Shown one piece after another: positions 1 through 11,397 of a DNA stretch of 64,000 nt. How positions within the stretch are numbered: position 1 is the stretch's first letter; each line of letters begins with the position of its first letter. The DNA is from Notamacropus eugenii (Eukaryota; Chordata; Mammalia; Diprotodontia; Macropodidae), in the NCBI RefSeq assembly GCF_028372415.1, contig NC_092872.1, forward strand, positions 394,720,853 to 394,784,852. Reading direction: 5' to 3'. The position numbers and the translations under genes are program-made. The notes under the pieces were generated by a model. It did not search any database and had not been told where the DNA came from. It saw only the letters and a program-made list of their open reading frames with translations.

Positions 1-968
1 TGCTTGGGGTTGACATCGCCCTAATTCACCAGTGGGTTTGAGAACCCTTGGTTACTCTCAACCTGGTAAACCAAAATCCAAAAAAAATACAGGTACTCAA
101 TCAGCCACTAACACACCATCCATACATGGAATCATTGGTTACAACAAATGGAGAAGTTTTGAATGCTGTGGATAAGTTCACTTACCTTGGTAGTGTACTT
201 TCCTGGGATGTACACATTGACGATGAGGTTGATGTACACATTGCCAGAGCGAGCTCAGTGTTTGGGAGGCTCCAAAAAAAGTTTCGGAGAGAAGAGGTAT
301 TAGACTGACTAAAAAACTGAAGGTCTACAGAGCCACTGTGCTGACCTCATTGTTACATGCTTATGAAACACGAACAGTCTACCAGCACAATGCCAGGAAA
401 CTGAAATCGCTTCCACTTGAACTGTCTTAAGAAGATTCTGAGGATCACCTGAAATGATAAGGTACCAGACACTGAAGTCTTTTCTCGAGCTGAACTGCCA
501 AGTATTCAGACTCTGATGGGCTGGCCACGTTGTTCGAATGCAAAATGTATGCTTGCCAAAAAGACTATTTTATGGAGAACTTGCATGGGGCAGGTGATCA
601 CATGGTGGCCAGAAGAAATGATACAAGGATACTCTCAAGGTTTCTCTCAAGAAGTTTTTATTTGACTGTGTTATATGGGAGACCCTGGCATAGGACTGCT
701 CAGCATGGTGTGCCCATATAAGAAAAGTCACTGTGCTCTTTAAGCAAAGCAGAATTGAGACAGCACAAAGTAAATGCAGGATGTGCAAATTTGGGTTATC
801 CACCCCAAATATTCAAAGAGACTATCTGTACCCAATCTGTGGTAGAGTATTCCGAGCGCATACTAGTCTGATCAGTCACAGTCAGACACACTGAAATTTC
901 ACTTTACAATGGTGATGTCATTTTGGTCTTCTTGGAAGATGAAGGACAACAACCACCACCAGCAGCAT
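1..968 (+). mobile_element. Decayed 3' part of an RTE-clade LINE
   Basis: Broken reading frames give the C-terminal part of an RTE-type reverse transcriptase polyprotein. Positions 150-300 encode FTYLGSVLSWD, then DDEVDVHIARASSVFGRL, typical of the block after the RT core in RTE/BovB-like elements. A second block (about 310-480) resembles the usual KVYRA..LTSLLYG region but is full of stops. Positions 770-895 encode a degenerate C2H2-like finger: CRMC, then ICGRVFRAHTSLISHSQTH and a stop. The 3' tail (about 900-968) ends in CAACCACCACCAGCAG-like sequence and matches the 3' ends of several SINEs in this window. The 5' part lies outside the window. The element is clearly dead. Clade assignment is from motif memory. 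Confidence 0.72.
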
Positions 969-1330
969 AGTGTGCTGATCACTTTTGATAGACATCTCTT
1001 TTCTGCAATATAATGATCTTAGACAATTCCAAAAGACCCTTGATGGAATATGCTATCCACATCCAGAGAAAGAACTCTTGAGTCTGAGTGCAGATCAAAG
1101 TACACAATTTTCACTTTTTTTTCCTTATCTTTTCTCCCTTTTTTCCTGATTCTTTTTTCACATGGTTAATGTAGAAAGATGTTTACCATGATTGTACTTG
1201 TATAACCTACATCAAATTCCTTACTTTATTGGGGAGGAGGGTGGTAAGGAGGGAAAAAAAATTGGAACTTAATAACTTTTAAAAGTGAATGTTGGAAACT
1301 ATATATGAAATTGGAAAAATAAAATATGAT
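969..1330 (+). mobile_element. 5'-truncated L1, 3'UTR only
   Basis: The sequence runs parallel to the L1 3'UTR at 19050-19380: the shared CCAGAGAAAGAACT block, a T-rich stretch, a G-rich stretch near 1231-1252, and an A-rich end near 1315-1330. It contains no coding part, so it is a short 5'-truncated L1 copy directly abutting the RTE remnant. Confidence 0.65.
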
Positions 1331-2950
1331 TTAGTGGGAAAAATTGCACTGAAGTTATGTGACTTCAATCACTGTGTTCTCTCTACAGTATCCTTTTTAT
1401 ACCATGATGAAATACAGAAAAAAAGAAAGAAAAAATCTTGCTTCATCACTTGTTCTGAATTACCTCTTGCCATAATTTCAAAGCAACTCTTGGCTGTATA
1501 ACATAAATTTATAATTAAAATCTCCAGGACATGTGACAATTTTTTTTTGTAAAATTATCGTACTTTTTATTTTGTAAAAGTAAAGAATTTTACTGTTGAC
1601 AATTTGTTTTTTATGAAACATAGTGGTTAGATATAGATTTTCTTCATCTTTTCTCCCCTTGAACAATGTAATGATCTCACGGCACCTTGTATGGTTAGAG
1701 GTTTAAAAGAGACAGAAAAAAATTCTTGAAAGCTTGTGAGAGAGTGATGCTACCTATAACACTGAAAGTGCACTCCCCAGTCACATACTACCACAAAACT
1801 GCCAACTCTCAAAACAAGCAAATATACATGGTTACATTGAGTGATAAGCAATGATAAGTAACAAAAACTCTGAATGAGAAGGCATTGTTTTCTACTTCAA
1901 TGCATCTGCACCCTGGGATAACCAGAAATAATCATTGAAACAAGCCGCTTGTTAATAATAATTACTCTCCCTTCTATGAAAACAAGAACAAACAGCAATT
2001 ATCTATAATTTCTCATTTGCAAAACAATGTCATTATACTAAGGCTCCTTGTCTGTGTTTGATAATATTATTTTTCTCTTGTTGGTAAAACTCTCTGATTT
2101 TTATTTTGATTCTAGAGCCTTTTCAGGTTTCATATGTTCCATGCAAGGCAGACCTATGAGTTTCCTGCTGTAAGGTGAGGAAGCTTCTACTTGCCGCTTT
2201 AGTCATCAAAGAAATCATCCATTTTGGGAGTCTTTCAAAAAGTAGATGGTTTGTTAGTATAAATGAATGATATATTCTCTACTCTCTGCTCTTGTATCAG
2301 TAGGAAATAGTTTAAGGACAGAGATTAGATTTTGATAGCCTGCCAGCATAAGACATCAGAAAAATCCTTGTGAAGGAAAAGAATATGTTGTTCGATTATT
2401 TGTTCTATCATCCTAACTCCAATCACTCTTTTCATCTTTTTCCTTTAGTACTCATACCTTTTTTTTTCCTATATTAAGTTGCTTTGCTTTCTGAGTTTTC
2501 TTCATTTATGTTGCATTTATAGCAATTCCACTGTAATTTCTTCAAAGGCAACAATCTGTGTGAATATTTCTGTTATTATTTTTAGCCTTATTGCTAACAC
2601 TTATTATGCCTATAGCTCTAGGCAATGATGTGTACATTTTATTCATTCATTCCTTTATTTATTTTTATTTTACTTTGCTTTAAAAGTAGCCAACTTTTGA
2701 GTCATCAATTGGCTTGTCTCTATAGGTTTCATGTCAGCTGCACAGTTATTTCAGGCATCTAAGAAAGAGGTATCCATGACCTGCCTACAAGGAGATTGTA
2801 ATTAACTTGTTAGAGAGAGTTCAGTGGCTCCTCATTAACTCTAGAATATTATTTTACTTTTATCTCTTTTATGTAAATTATAAAACATGCATTATTATTA
2901 TGGTAATACTTGCACGTGATTTATAAATAAGCAATATAATAAGTTAGTGG
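1331..2950. other. Unassigned AT-rich sequence
   Basis: No coding region or repeat could be recognised. The open frames are under 75 codons, AT-rich and without known motifs. The part around 1900-2250 is less repetitive than its surroundings. Confidence 0.4.
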
Positions 2951-2952
2951 GT

Positions 2953-3050
2953 GGAAGAACGAGAATAAGAAGAACAAGAAAAAAGAACAAGGAGAATGAG
3001 AAAATAATAGTAATAACAAGAAGAGGAGGAGGAAGAGAGGAGGAGGAGTT
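2953..3050. repeat. Purine-rich simple repeat
   Basis: Almost uninterrupted purines on the + strand: AGAA, AACAAG and GGAGGA units. Confidence 0.8.
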
Positions 3051-3279
3051 TGGAGATCATAAATCTGAGAAAACATACTGGCTTTATATGGTTTTATCCA
3101 TCAATAGGAGCAGATGAAGCCTAAGAAAACTATCCTATAAGCTTTGCTTTCTGCATCATGTCATGTATAGCTAACTATGTTATCATAGAGACTTTTGTTC
3201 TGAGTAAGTAGAACCTGACAAATGTATAATATTAGTGCCTTAAATTTGGATTTAAATTTCCTAATTGCCATTTTAACTT

Positions 3280-3545
3280 TTCAATAGCTCATGTTGCTAA
3301 ATGGATAGAATGACAAACTTGACATCAGGAAACCCAGAATTGAATCGTGCCTCAGTTACTTATTTACTAGCTGTCTATGTGTCCTTGAGAAAATCATTAA
3401 TATTGTCCTTGAGAAAATCATCAAAAGGTCTCCAAGCTTCAGTTTTCTCTTATATAAAATTGTGGTAATTAGATCAGTGGTGCTTCCCTCATATGGTTGT
3501 TGCAAGAATCAAGTGAGACAATATAGAACAAAGTTTTTCATTATT
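3280..3545 (+). mobile_element. MIR/CORE-type SINE
   Basis: Shows the recognisable order of a tRNA-derived CORE-SINE: a head-like segment, a CTAGCTGTCTATGTGTCCTTG block (the usual tagctgtgtgacc core), a CAGTTTTCTC block, and a tail with GAATCAAGTGAGACAATAT. The core block TGTCCTTGAGAAAATCAT appears twice (about 3380 and 3403), a small internal duplication. Confidence 0.7.
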
Positions 3546-3634
3546 AGACCTATAATTTGTTATTAATAGTAAAAAAATTTACTGTATGTTGCCTTATTTC
3601 AATAATAACGACAACAATTACTATTTATATGGTT

Positions 3635-3830
3635 CTTTAAGGTTTGAAAAGCACTTTAAAAACATTAATCTCATTTTTTTCTCTCTCACAACAACCCTGA
3701 GATGTAGTTACTATTATCCCATTTGCAGATGAAGAAACTGAATGAGACAGGTTAAGTGATTGATTCAGGGTCACAGAGTTAGTAAGTATCTGAGGCTGAA
3801 TTTTGAATTCAGATCTTCAGATAATTTGTA
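3635..3830 (-). mobile_element. MIR-type SINE
   Basis: Reverse-oriented MIR: ACAACCCTGAGATGTAGTTA, then GATGAAGAAACTGA and GGTCACAGAGTTAGTAAGT, which are the complement of the MIR core. Confidence 0.75.
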
Positions 3831-4785
3831 GAGCCAAGATGTTATTTTTATCATATAGAATGGATAACATTCCATTTCACTACAATTAATTTAATTTAAC
3901 CAATTAACCTTAGACATCACCATCTTATTCATTATTAGTTCTTTTCCTAGAATTCCTATATACTTTTTAAAAATATGTGTACATATTGTATCTTCAACCC
4001 CCCTCCCAGGAAAAGGAAAGTTCCCTACAGGACTATATTGTACCTTGCATATAATAGACATTTGATAATGCTTAGTACCTACCATGCCCAGGGTTTTATA
4101 ATAACAATTATCTCCCAAGGTTTTGGAGATACCCTCAATGTGAAGCAAGATTCTGAAAAAACAAAAACAAAACATTGAAGTCTCTTGAAGATGGGTCAAT
4201 AGCTTAAATAAATGGAGCTTCTCAGGGGGCAAAAGAATTATTGACATGTCCAATAAAAGCAGAGAAGTAGCAAGGGTTATAGAATCTGTTACCCTGGTAG
4301 AGAATGAAAATCTTCTTTAGAATTGCAAATTCTGGGCTTCTTGCTGAAAATATCATACCCAAAAAAGCTAAGCACAATTCTGAATGAAAGAAAAAAATGG
4401 ACATTTAGTGAATTGTCACACTTCAAGGATTTTGTTTAAAAAAAATAACTGAACTTACTAGAAGATTTGACAAGAGAAACATAAGCTACATACCAATGAC
4501 CAATTACAAGGGATTCAATAAGGACAGATGATTTAACTTTTATATTTGAAAAATGTAAAATGTATATCTATGATTTTCACTAGTAATTGAGTAGTTCATA
4601 AGAAAGATTAGGGTAGACCTGAGCATGATATGACTTCCGAAAGTAATTCAAGAATAAGTACAAAGAGTAATCATCTTAAACAAATGAGGTTCAAGAGGAA
4701 GAACTGATACAGAGGAATTAGATGGGGAAAGAGGGCTGTTAGTTCTGGAACCCAACTTTCATTGAGAATGGGTTTAAGAGGAAAC

Positions 4786-4786
<1 letters not shown>

Positions 4787-4825
<39 letters not shown>
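4787..4825. repeat. (CA)n microsatellite
   Basis: About 19 CA units, followed by TATATATG. Confidence 0.95.
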
Positions 4826-4830
<5 letters not shown>

Positions 4831-5117
4831 GTAGAAGGGTATAAAAATCTTCTACCTTTAGGTGATAGGGAGGGGGGAAGAGGATAAGGTAGGACCTTTA
4901 GAGGATAAGGTGAGAGAACAGGTCAGATGGACATATAAAAGGGCATTTAGATTTATGGGAATGGTCTGATAAGGGAAGGATTGTCGGGGGTAATAGGTTA
5001 AGTAATAGGAGGGCAAGGTAGCAAGTAGAAGTAAAGTAGAGGAATCAGAAGGGATAGCAAATAGATGAAAACCAACAATATAAACAAAGATTAGGAGTAG
5101 AATCTGTCTGGGGAAAC

Positions 5118-5200
5118 ATACGTGTGTTCATGTATGTATGTGTGTATGCATGTATATGTGCATGTATGTGTGCATGTATGTATGTATCTATCTATTTATA
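5118..5200. repeat. Imperfect (ATGT)n microsatellite
   Basis: Alternating TGTATG, TGCATG and TGTGTA units ending in TATC units. Confidence 0.85.
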
Positions 5201-5340
5201 TATCTGTAAATACAACCACACTTTATTATAGCCTGATGGAGGACGGAGGAAGTGGGGGAAAGAGCAAAGTAAAAAGTGTATAACAGAGAACAAAAGAAAT
5301 CCCAGAAGGAAACAAAGAAAGGATGGACAACTTTTAGCAC

Positions 5341-6554
5341 AATGCATAATATTTAATATTTAGGCTTTTTTGAAATGGAAGTTTATTGCCATATATTTTG
5401 AATCCTCTCTTACATTCTACTATGCACATGATATGTTTTTCTTTCTTGTAATTTTATATTTAAATGTTAATATTTAAATTTACAATAAATTTCTCTTTTT
5501 CTTTTCTTATATATTTGAATTTTAATAAAAACATAAACAATGGCAAAAGCTTTATTTCCCAATTTATAAAATAATTACATTACATCTGAAGTATTTTCAT
5601 AGTGGTATATTACTTATGGAGTGGATAAATTATTCTATATGGTAATAAAGAAATTATGGATGCATGGAAATGATCTTTAGACCACTATATAGGATTTTGG
5701 CTACTATACTCCCTTCATTCAGCCTCGTTTCCAACCACAATATCAAAAAGTTGCTGAACAATATTAATGCTTTGTCTAGTAGAGAGTATAGGAAGTAAAA
5801 AAAAATGCAAATTATATCAGTTGATTTACTTAGGCATCTTTTAGAAAAGTGGCGTTAACTTTTTATGTCAAAGACATTTGGCATTCTACTGAAGCCATTT
5901 TATCAAACCCTTTTGATAAATCTAAACAAAAACAATGTATAGGAAACCAATTTTATTTAAAATATGATTTTCATTTTTTTTAAGTTTGTAGACCTCAGTT
6001 GAAGAATGCCAGTTCTAGAGTTATTCAATTCATTAGACATGGAGAAAGTGCTCTTTATTTTCTCTAAATAATGTAATAACTGTCTTAAATAAGGAAATAG
6101 TGTTGAGACAGGAGAGCCATCTTTTGTTTTCAGATTTCACTCAGCTCTACTATAAGCCTAAAGCTATATGACCATTTCCTGTAATTTTTAAAGTGTAAGA
6201 TCATAGATTAAGTTTATTTTTTCTCTTCAAACATAAATTTTGGGTCCCAATCAATTGAAAGTGACCTCCTAATTGCCTAGAAAAGATCACTAATTTAAGC
6301 TAATTGGGTTGCTTTTAAATAGGGAAAACAAAATTCCATAAACATTTTCAGAATATGTGATTCAATATATTTCAAATGCAAAGAATGTGTCAAACTAATC
6401 AGTAATAATATCCTTCTAATGTCAGTAGTAGAGGGACTGGGCCTTCATCAAAACTAAAACCTTTTACATACTAACAAGCAGAAAAGGGACCCATGGTTCC
6501 AGGAGACATAAAGTAGAAGATCTCTCAGTTTCTAAAAGTGATTCTGAGAAACAA
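5341..6554. other. Unassigned AT-rich sequence
   Basis: No gene or recognisable repeat. This is the flank into which the young L1 inserted. Confidence 0.4.
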
Positions 6555-6569
6555 GTAATAATCAATTTC
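6555..6569. repeat. Target-site duplication, 3' flank of L1
   Basis: GTAATAATCAATTTC, identical to 13542-13556. The duplication brackets the minus-strand L1 exactly: on the left it abuts the poly-T (poly-A of the element), and on the right it abuts the C-run at the element's 5' end. Confidence 0.95.
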
Positions 6570-6979
6570 TTTTTTTTTTTAATTTTAATTTTAATTTTAA
6601 TTTTTTTTTATTTTGTAATGTTTAACAATCACTGCCATACAATTGCGATTTTATCCCTCCTCACCTACTCCCCACTACCCCCCTCCCTCCCCACGACTGC
6701 ATACAATTCTGTATAGATTCTACATATACTTTCCTATTGAGTATATTTTCACTATAGTCATGCTATGTAGTCAGACTAAGATAAATGAAAGAAATCGTAT
6801 AACAAATCAGAACATGATACACAAACACATACACATACACAAACATGATCTGCTACAATATGTGAGTGACTTCCATATTTCTCTCTCTGAGTGTGGCAGG
6901 CATTTTGCCTTGAGATCCTCCATTGGGATTTTTTTTTTTTTTTGGTAAGAAGTTCTTGTGTTATTACAAAAATCTAAGT
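6570..6979 (-). other. L1 3'UTR and A-rich tail
   Basis: Follows the ORF2 stop. On the element's sense strand it has four G-runs (C-runs at 6670-6673, 6678-6683, 6685-6687 and 6689-6692 on +), an AATAAA-type signal (complement at 6607-6612), and an A-rich tail with AAAATT units. The same layout recurs in the L1 copies at 19.3 and 57.6 kb. Confidence 0.85.
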
Positions 6980-9900
6980 CTACCAGAAAAAACTCTCACA
7001 CACTGTGGTTGTTGCTGTGCATAAAGTTCTCCTGGTTCTGCTCCTTTCACTCAGCATCAGGTCATATAAGTCCTTCCAGGCCTCTCTGAAGTCTTCTTGT
7101 TCATCATTTCTTATGGCACAATAGTACTCCATTACATTCATATACCATAATTTATTCAGCCATTCCCCAATTGATGGACATCCCCTTGACTTCCAGTTTT
7201 TGGAAACTACATAGAGTGCTGCTATAAATATTTTTGTACATGTGGGACCCTTTCCCATTTTTATGATCTCTTGGGGATATAGTCCTAGTAGCGATATTGC
7301 TGGGTCAAAGGGTATGCACATTTTTGTAGCCCTTTGGGCATAGTTCCAAATTGCTCTCCAGAATGGTTGGATGCGCTCACAGCTCCACCAACAATGAATT
7401 AGTGTTCCAACTTTCCCACATCCTCTCCAGCATTTATCATTTTCTTGTTCTGTCATGTTTGCCAATCTTATAGGTGTGATGTGGTACCTCAGAGTTGTTT
7501 TGATTTGCATCTCTCTAACCAATAGTGATTTAGAGCATTTTTTCATATGATTATAGATAGCTTTAATTTCTTCCTCTGAAAATTGCCTGTTCATATCCTT
7601 TGACCATTTATCAATTGGGGAATGACTTGTATGATTGTACATTTGGATCAGTTCTCTATATATTCTAGAAATGAGGCCTTTATCCCCGAGCTTAGCTGTA
7701 AAAATTCTTTCCCAATTTACTACATCCCTCCGGATTTTGGTTGCATTGGGTTTGGTTGTGCAAAAACTTCTCAGTTTAATGTAATCAAAGTTATCCATTT
7801 TGCATTTCATAATGCATTCTATCTCTCCTTTAGTAAAGAATTCTTCCCTTCTCCATAAATCTGATAAATACACTATTCCTTGCTTCTCCAGTTTATTCAT
7901 GGTATCAATCTTTATACCTAAATCATGTACCCATTTGGACTTTATTCTTGTGTACGGTGTCAGGTATGGGTCTATGCCTAATTTCCGCCATACTGTTATC
8001 CAGTTTTCCCAGCAATTTTTGTCAAACAATGAGTTCTTATCCCAGAAGCTGGGGTCCTTGGGTTTATCAAACAGAAGGTTGCTATATTCCTTGCCTACTG
8101 CATCTTGAGTGCCAAGTCTATTCCACTTGTCTACCTCTCTGTTTCTTAGCCAATACCAAGTGGTTTTGATAATTGCTGCTTTATAGTACAGTTTGAGGTC
8201 TGGTAGTGCTAGGTCACCTTCCCAAGCATTTCTTTTCATTAGTCCCTTTGATATTCTGGACCTTTTGTTTTTCCAAATGAATTTTGATATTATTTTGTCC
8301 AGCTCTAGAAAGTAATTGTCTGATAGTTTAATTGGTATGGCACTAAATAAGTATATTAATTTGGGTAGAATTGTCATTTTTATTATATTAGCACGGCCTA
8401 CCCATGAGCAACTAATGTTTTTCCACTTACTTAAATCTGACTTTATTTGTGCAAAAAGTGTCTTGTAATTGTGTTCATATAATCCCTGGGTTTGTTTTGG
8501 CAGGTAGACTCCTAAGTATTTTATACTGTCTACCCTAACTTTAAATGGGATTTCTCTTTCTATCTCTTGCTGTTGGACTTTGTTGCTAATATATAGGAAT
8601 GCAGAAGATTTGTGTGGGTTTATTTTGTACCCTGCAACTTTGCCAAAGTTGTTTATTAATTCTAGTAATTTTTTACTTGAATCTCTGGGATTCTCTAAGT
8701 AAATCATCATATCATCTGCAAAGAGTGATAACTTAGTTTCTTCTTTGGCTATTTTAATTCCTTGGATATCTTTATCTTGTCTAATTGCTACAGCTAACAT
8801 TTCTAGTACCATATTAAATAATAGTGGTGATAATGGACAACCTTGTTTCACCCCTGATCTTATTGGGAATGCATCTAGCTTATCCCCATTGCATATAATG
8901 CTTGCTGAAGGTTTTAGATAGATACTGCTTATTATTTTATGGAAAGTTCCCTTTATTCCTACATTCTCCAATGTTTTTAGTAGGAATGGATGTTGTATTT
9001 TGTCAAAAGCTTTTTCTGCATCTATTGAGATAATCATGTGGTTTTTGTTAGCTTTGTTGTTGATGTGATCGATAATGCTAATAGTTTTCCTAATATTGAA
9101 CCAGCCCTGTAGTCCTGGTATGAATCCTACCTGATCATAATGTATTAATCTCATGATAAGATGCTGTATTCGTTTTGCTAGAATCTTATTTAAAATTTTT
9201 GCATCTATATTCATTAGGGAAATTGGTCTATAATTTTCTTTCTCTGTTTTGTCTCTTCCTGGTTTGGGTATCAAAACCATATTTGTATCATAGAAAGAAT
9301 TTGGGAGGACTCATTCTTCCCCAATTTTCAAGAATAATGTATGTAGTATTGGAATTAACTGTTCTTTAAATGTTTGATAGAATTCACTTGTGAATCCATC
9401 TGGCCCTGGAGATTTTTTCCTAGGGAGTTCCTTGATAGCTTGTTCAATTTCTTTTTCTGAGATGGGGTTGTTTAAGTATTCAACTTCCTCTTCTGTTAAT
9501 CTGGGCAATTTGTATTTTTTAAAATATTCATCCATCTCGTTTAGATTATCGAATTTGTGGGCATAAAGTTGGGCAAAGTAGTTTCTAATTATTGTTTTAA
9601 TTTCCTCCTCATTGGAGGTGAGTTCACCCCTTTCATTTTTAATATTAGTAATTTGGTTTTCTTCTTTCTTTTTTTTAATCAGATTGTCCAAAGGTTTATC
9701 AATTTTATTAGTTTTTTCATAAAACCAACTATTGGTTTTATTTATTAATTCAATAGTTTTCTTAATTTCAATTTTATTAATCTCTCCTTTGGTTTTCAGT
9801 ATTTCTAATTTGATATTTACTTGGGGATTTTCAATTTGTTCTTTTTCTAGCTTTTTCAACTGCAAAGCCTAAGTCATTGATCTCCTCTTTCTCTATTTTA

Positions 9901-10871
9901 TTTATGTAAGCATTCAGAGATATAAAACTTCCCCTAATAACTGCTTTTGCAGTATCCCATAAGTTTTGGTATGTTGTCTCACTATTGTCATTCTCTCGAA
10001 TGAAATTGTTGATTGTTTCTATGATTTCTTCTTTAACCCAACCCTTCTTTAGAATTAGATTATTTAGTTTCCAATTGATTTTTGGTTTCTCTTTCCATGG
10101 CCTTTTATTACATGTAATTTTTAATGCATTATGATCTGAAAAGGATGCATTGATTATCTCTACCTTTCTGCACTGGATTGTGAGATTTTTATGTCCTAGT
10201 ACATGGTCAAGTTTTGTAAATGTTCCATGTACCGCTGAGAAAAAAGTATATTCCTTTCTATTCCCATTTAATTTTCTCCAAAGATTTATCATATCTACCT
10301 TATCCAGAGTTTTATTTACCTCCTTAACCTCTTTCTTGTTTATTTTGAGGTTGGATTTATCGAGTTCAGAGAGGGGGAGGTTGAGGTCCCCCACTAGTAT
10401 AGTTTTGCTATCAATTTCTTCCTTCAACTCCCCCAACCTCTCCTCTAAGAATCTGGATGCTATACCACTTGGAGCATACATGTTTAGTAATGGTATTGCT
10501 TCATTGTCTATGGTGCCTTTTAGCAGGATATAGTTTCCATCCTTATCCCTTTTGATTAGGTCTATTTCTGCTTTTGCTTTGTCTGAGATTAGGATTGCTA
10601 CTCCTGCCTTTCTTACATGAGCTGAAGCACAATATATTCTGCTCCATCCTTTGACCTTTATCCTATGTGTATCCCCCCGTTTCAAATGTGTTTCTTGTAA
10701 GCAGCATATTGTTGGATTATGGCTTTTAATCCATTCTGCTATCCGTCTCCGTTTTATGGGAGAGTTCATTCCATTCACATTCACAGTTATGATTACAATC
10801 TGTGTATTTCCCTCCAACCTCTTTCCTACCATTTGTGCTTTTAGCTCTCCCGTCTCCCTTCCCCTCCTCAA
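6980..10871 (-). pseudogene. L1 ORF2 (endonuclease-reverse transcriptase), two lesions
   Basis: Encodes the L1 replication enzyme, which nicks target DNA and reverse-transcribes L1 RNA; about 1,297 codons, close to the usual L1 ORF2 length. Endonuclease block (10871-9831): NVNGMNSPIKR, QETH, MYAPSG, GDLN, TKLDH and SDHN, so the APE-type catalytic residues are visible. RT block: [38 protein letters not shown] and FADD (complement at 8711-8722). A C-terminal Cys-rich segment reads CWRGCG..HCWWSC. Lesion 1 is a frameshift between about 9831 and 9870 (frame 0 to frame 2), after EEINDL. Lesion 2 is an in-frame TGA at 9311-9313, in the GEE*VLPNSFY context where the family has Gly. Downstream the frame stays open for 766 codons from 9280. 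A start at 10832 (MVGKRLEGN) fits the family N-terminus better than 10871. Confidence 0.95.
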
Positions 10872-11397
10872 TAGTATTCACTTTTCTCCCCCTCCTCCTG
10901 CAGCCTTCCCCTCCTTCTTTTGACCCCCCTCCCTTTTAGTCCCCTTTACTCTTATTGCTCCTTTCCTCCCTTTTAGCCACCCTCCCCTTTCTTCCCCCTT
11001 CCCCTCCTACTACCTATAGAGCTAGTTAGGCTTATCTACTTAAGATTATTGTTCCCTCCTTTGAACAAATCAGATGAGAGTACCTCTCAAACAATGCTCA
11101 TCTCCCTCCCCTCCTTCCCTCTACTATAGTTTTGTACTTCTTCCTGTGATATAATTTGCCATTTTCTGCTTCCCCCTTTCCACACCTCCTATTACATTCC
11201 CTTCTCATACTTAAATCATATTTTTGACATGACATCATTTACTTTATGCCCGTTCCCTCTACATATATCCCTTTTATCATAATAGCTGCACAGTTCTCAA
11301 GATTAACAGGTATCATCTTCCCTTATAGGGAGGTAAACAGTTTGCCCTAATTGAGTAGCAAGTTTTTGTTTTTGTTTTTTCCCCTCTGTTTACCTTT
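10872..11397 (-). other. Long L1 inter-ORF spacer
   Basis: About 526 bases (565 if ORF2 starts at 10832) separate the ORF1 stop from ORF2. On the element's sense strand it is strongly purine-rich (+ strand C/T-rich, 10880-11200). It has no useful open frame. Similar spacer sequence is present in the older L1 copies at 13.6-14.8 kb and 34.5-35.0 kb. Confidence 0.85.

Larger units (their letters stand above)
4150..5340 (+). mobile_element. Old L1 fragment (ORF1 end / inter-ORF region)
   Basis: The segment near 4330-4410 is the reverse complement, with substitutions, of 35040-35110 in the L1 on the other strand. Both include the ATATCATACCC..AAGCTAAGC and GAAAAAAATGGACATTTAG blocks. The following purine-rich sequence corresponds to the long L1 inter-ORF region. 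A CA repeat sits inside it. No open frame is retained. The left boundary is uncertain. Confidence 0.6.

Noticed and set aside
48..308. 86-codon frame as a host gene
   Set aside because: It is RTE LINE sequence. Such fragments are often mis-annotated as host proteins ('craniofacial development protein 2-like'), so it is assigned to the transposon.
3891..4253. 120-codon open frame on the minus strand
   Set aside because: Overlaps an old plus-strand L1 fragment and unassigned DNA; no domain or signal. Best explained as chance.
7622..8169. Plus-strand frames of 73-102 codons within L1 ORF2
   Set aside because: Shadows of the minus-strand ORF2.
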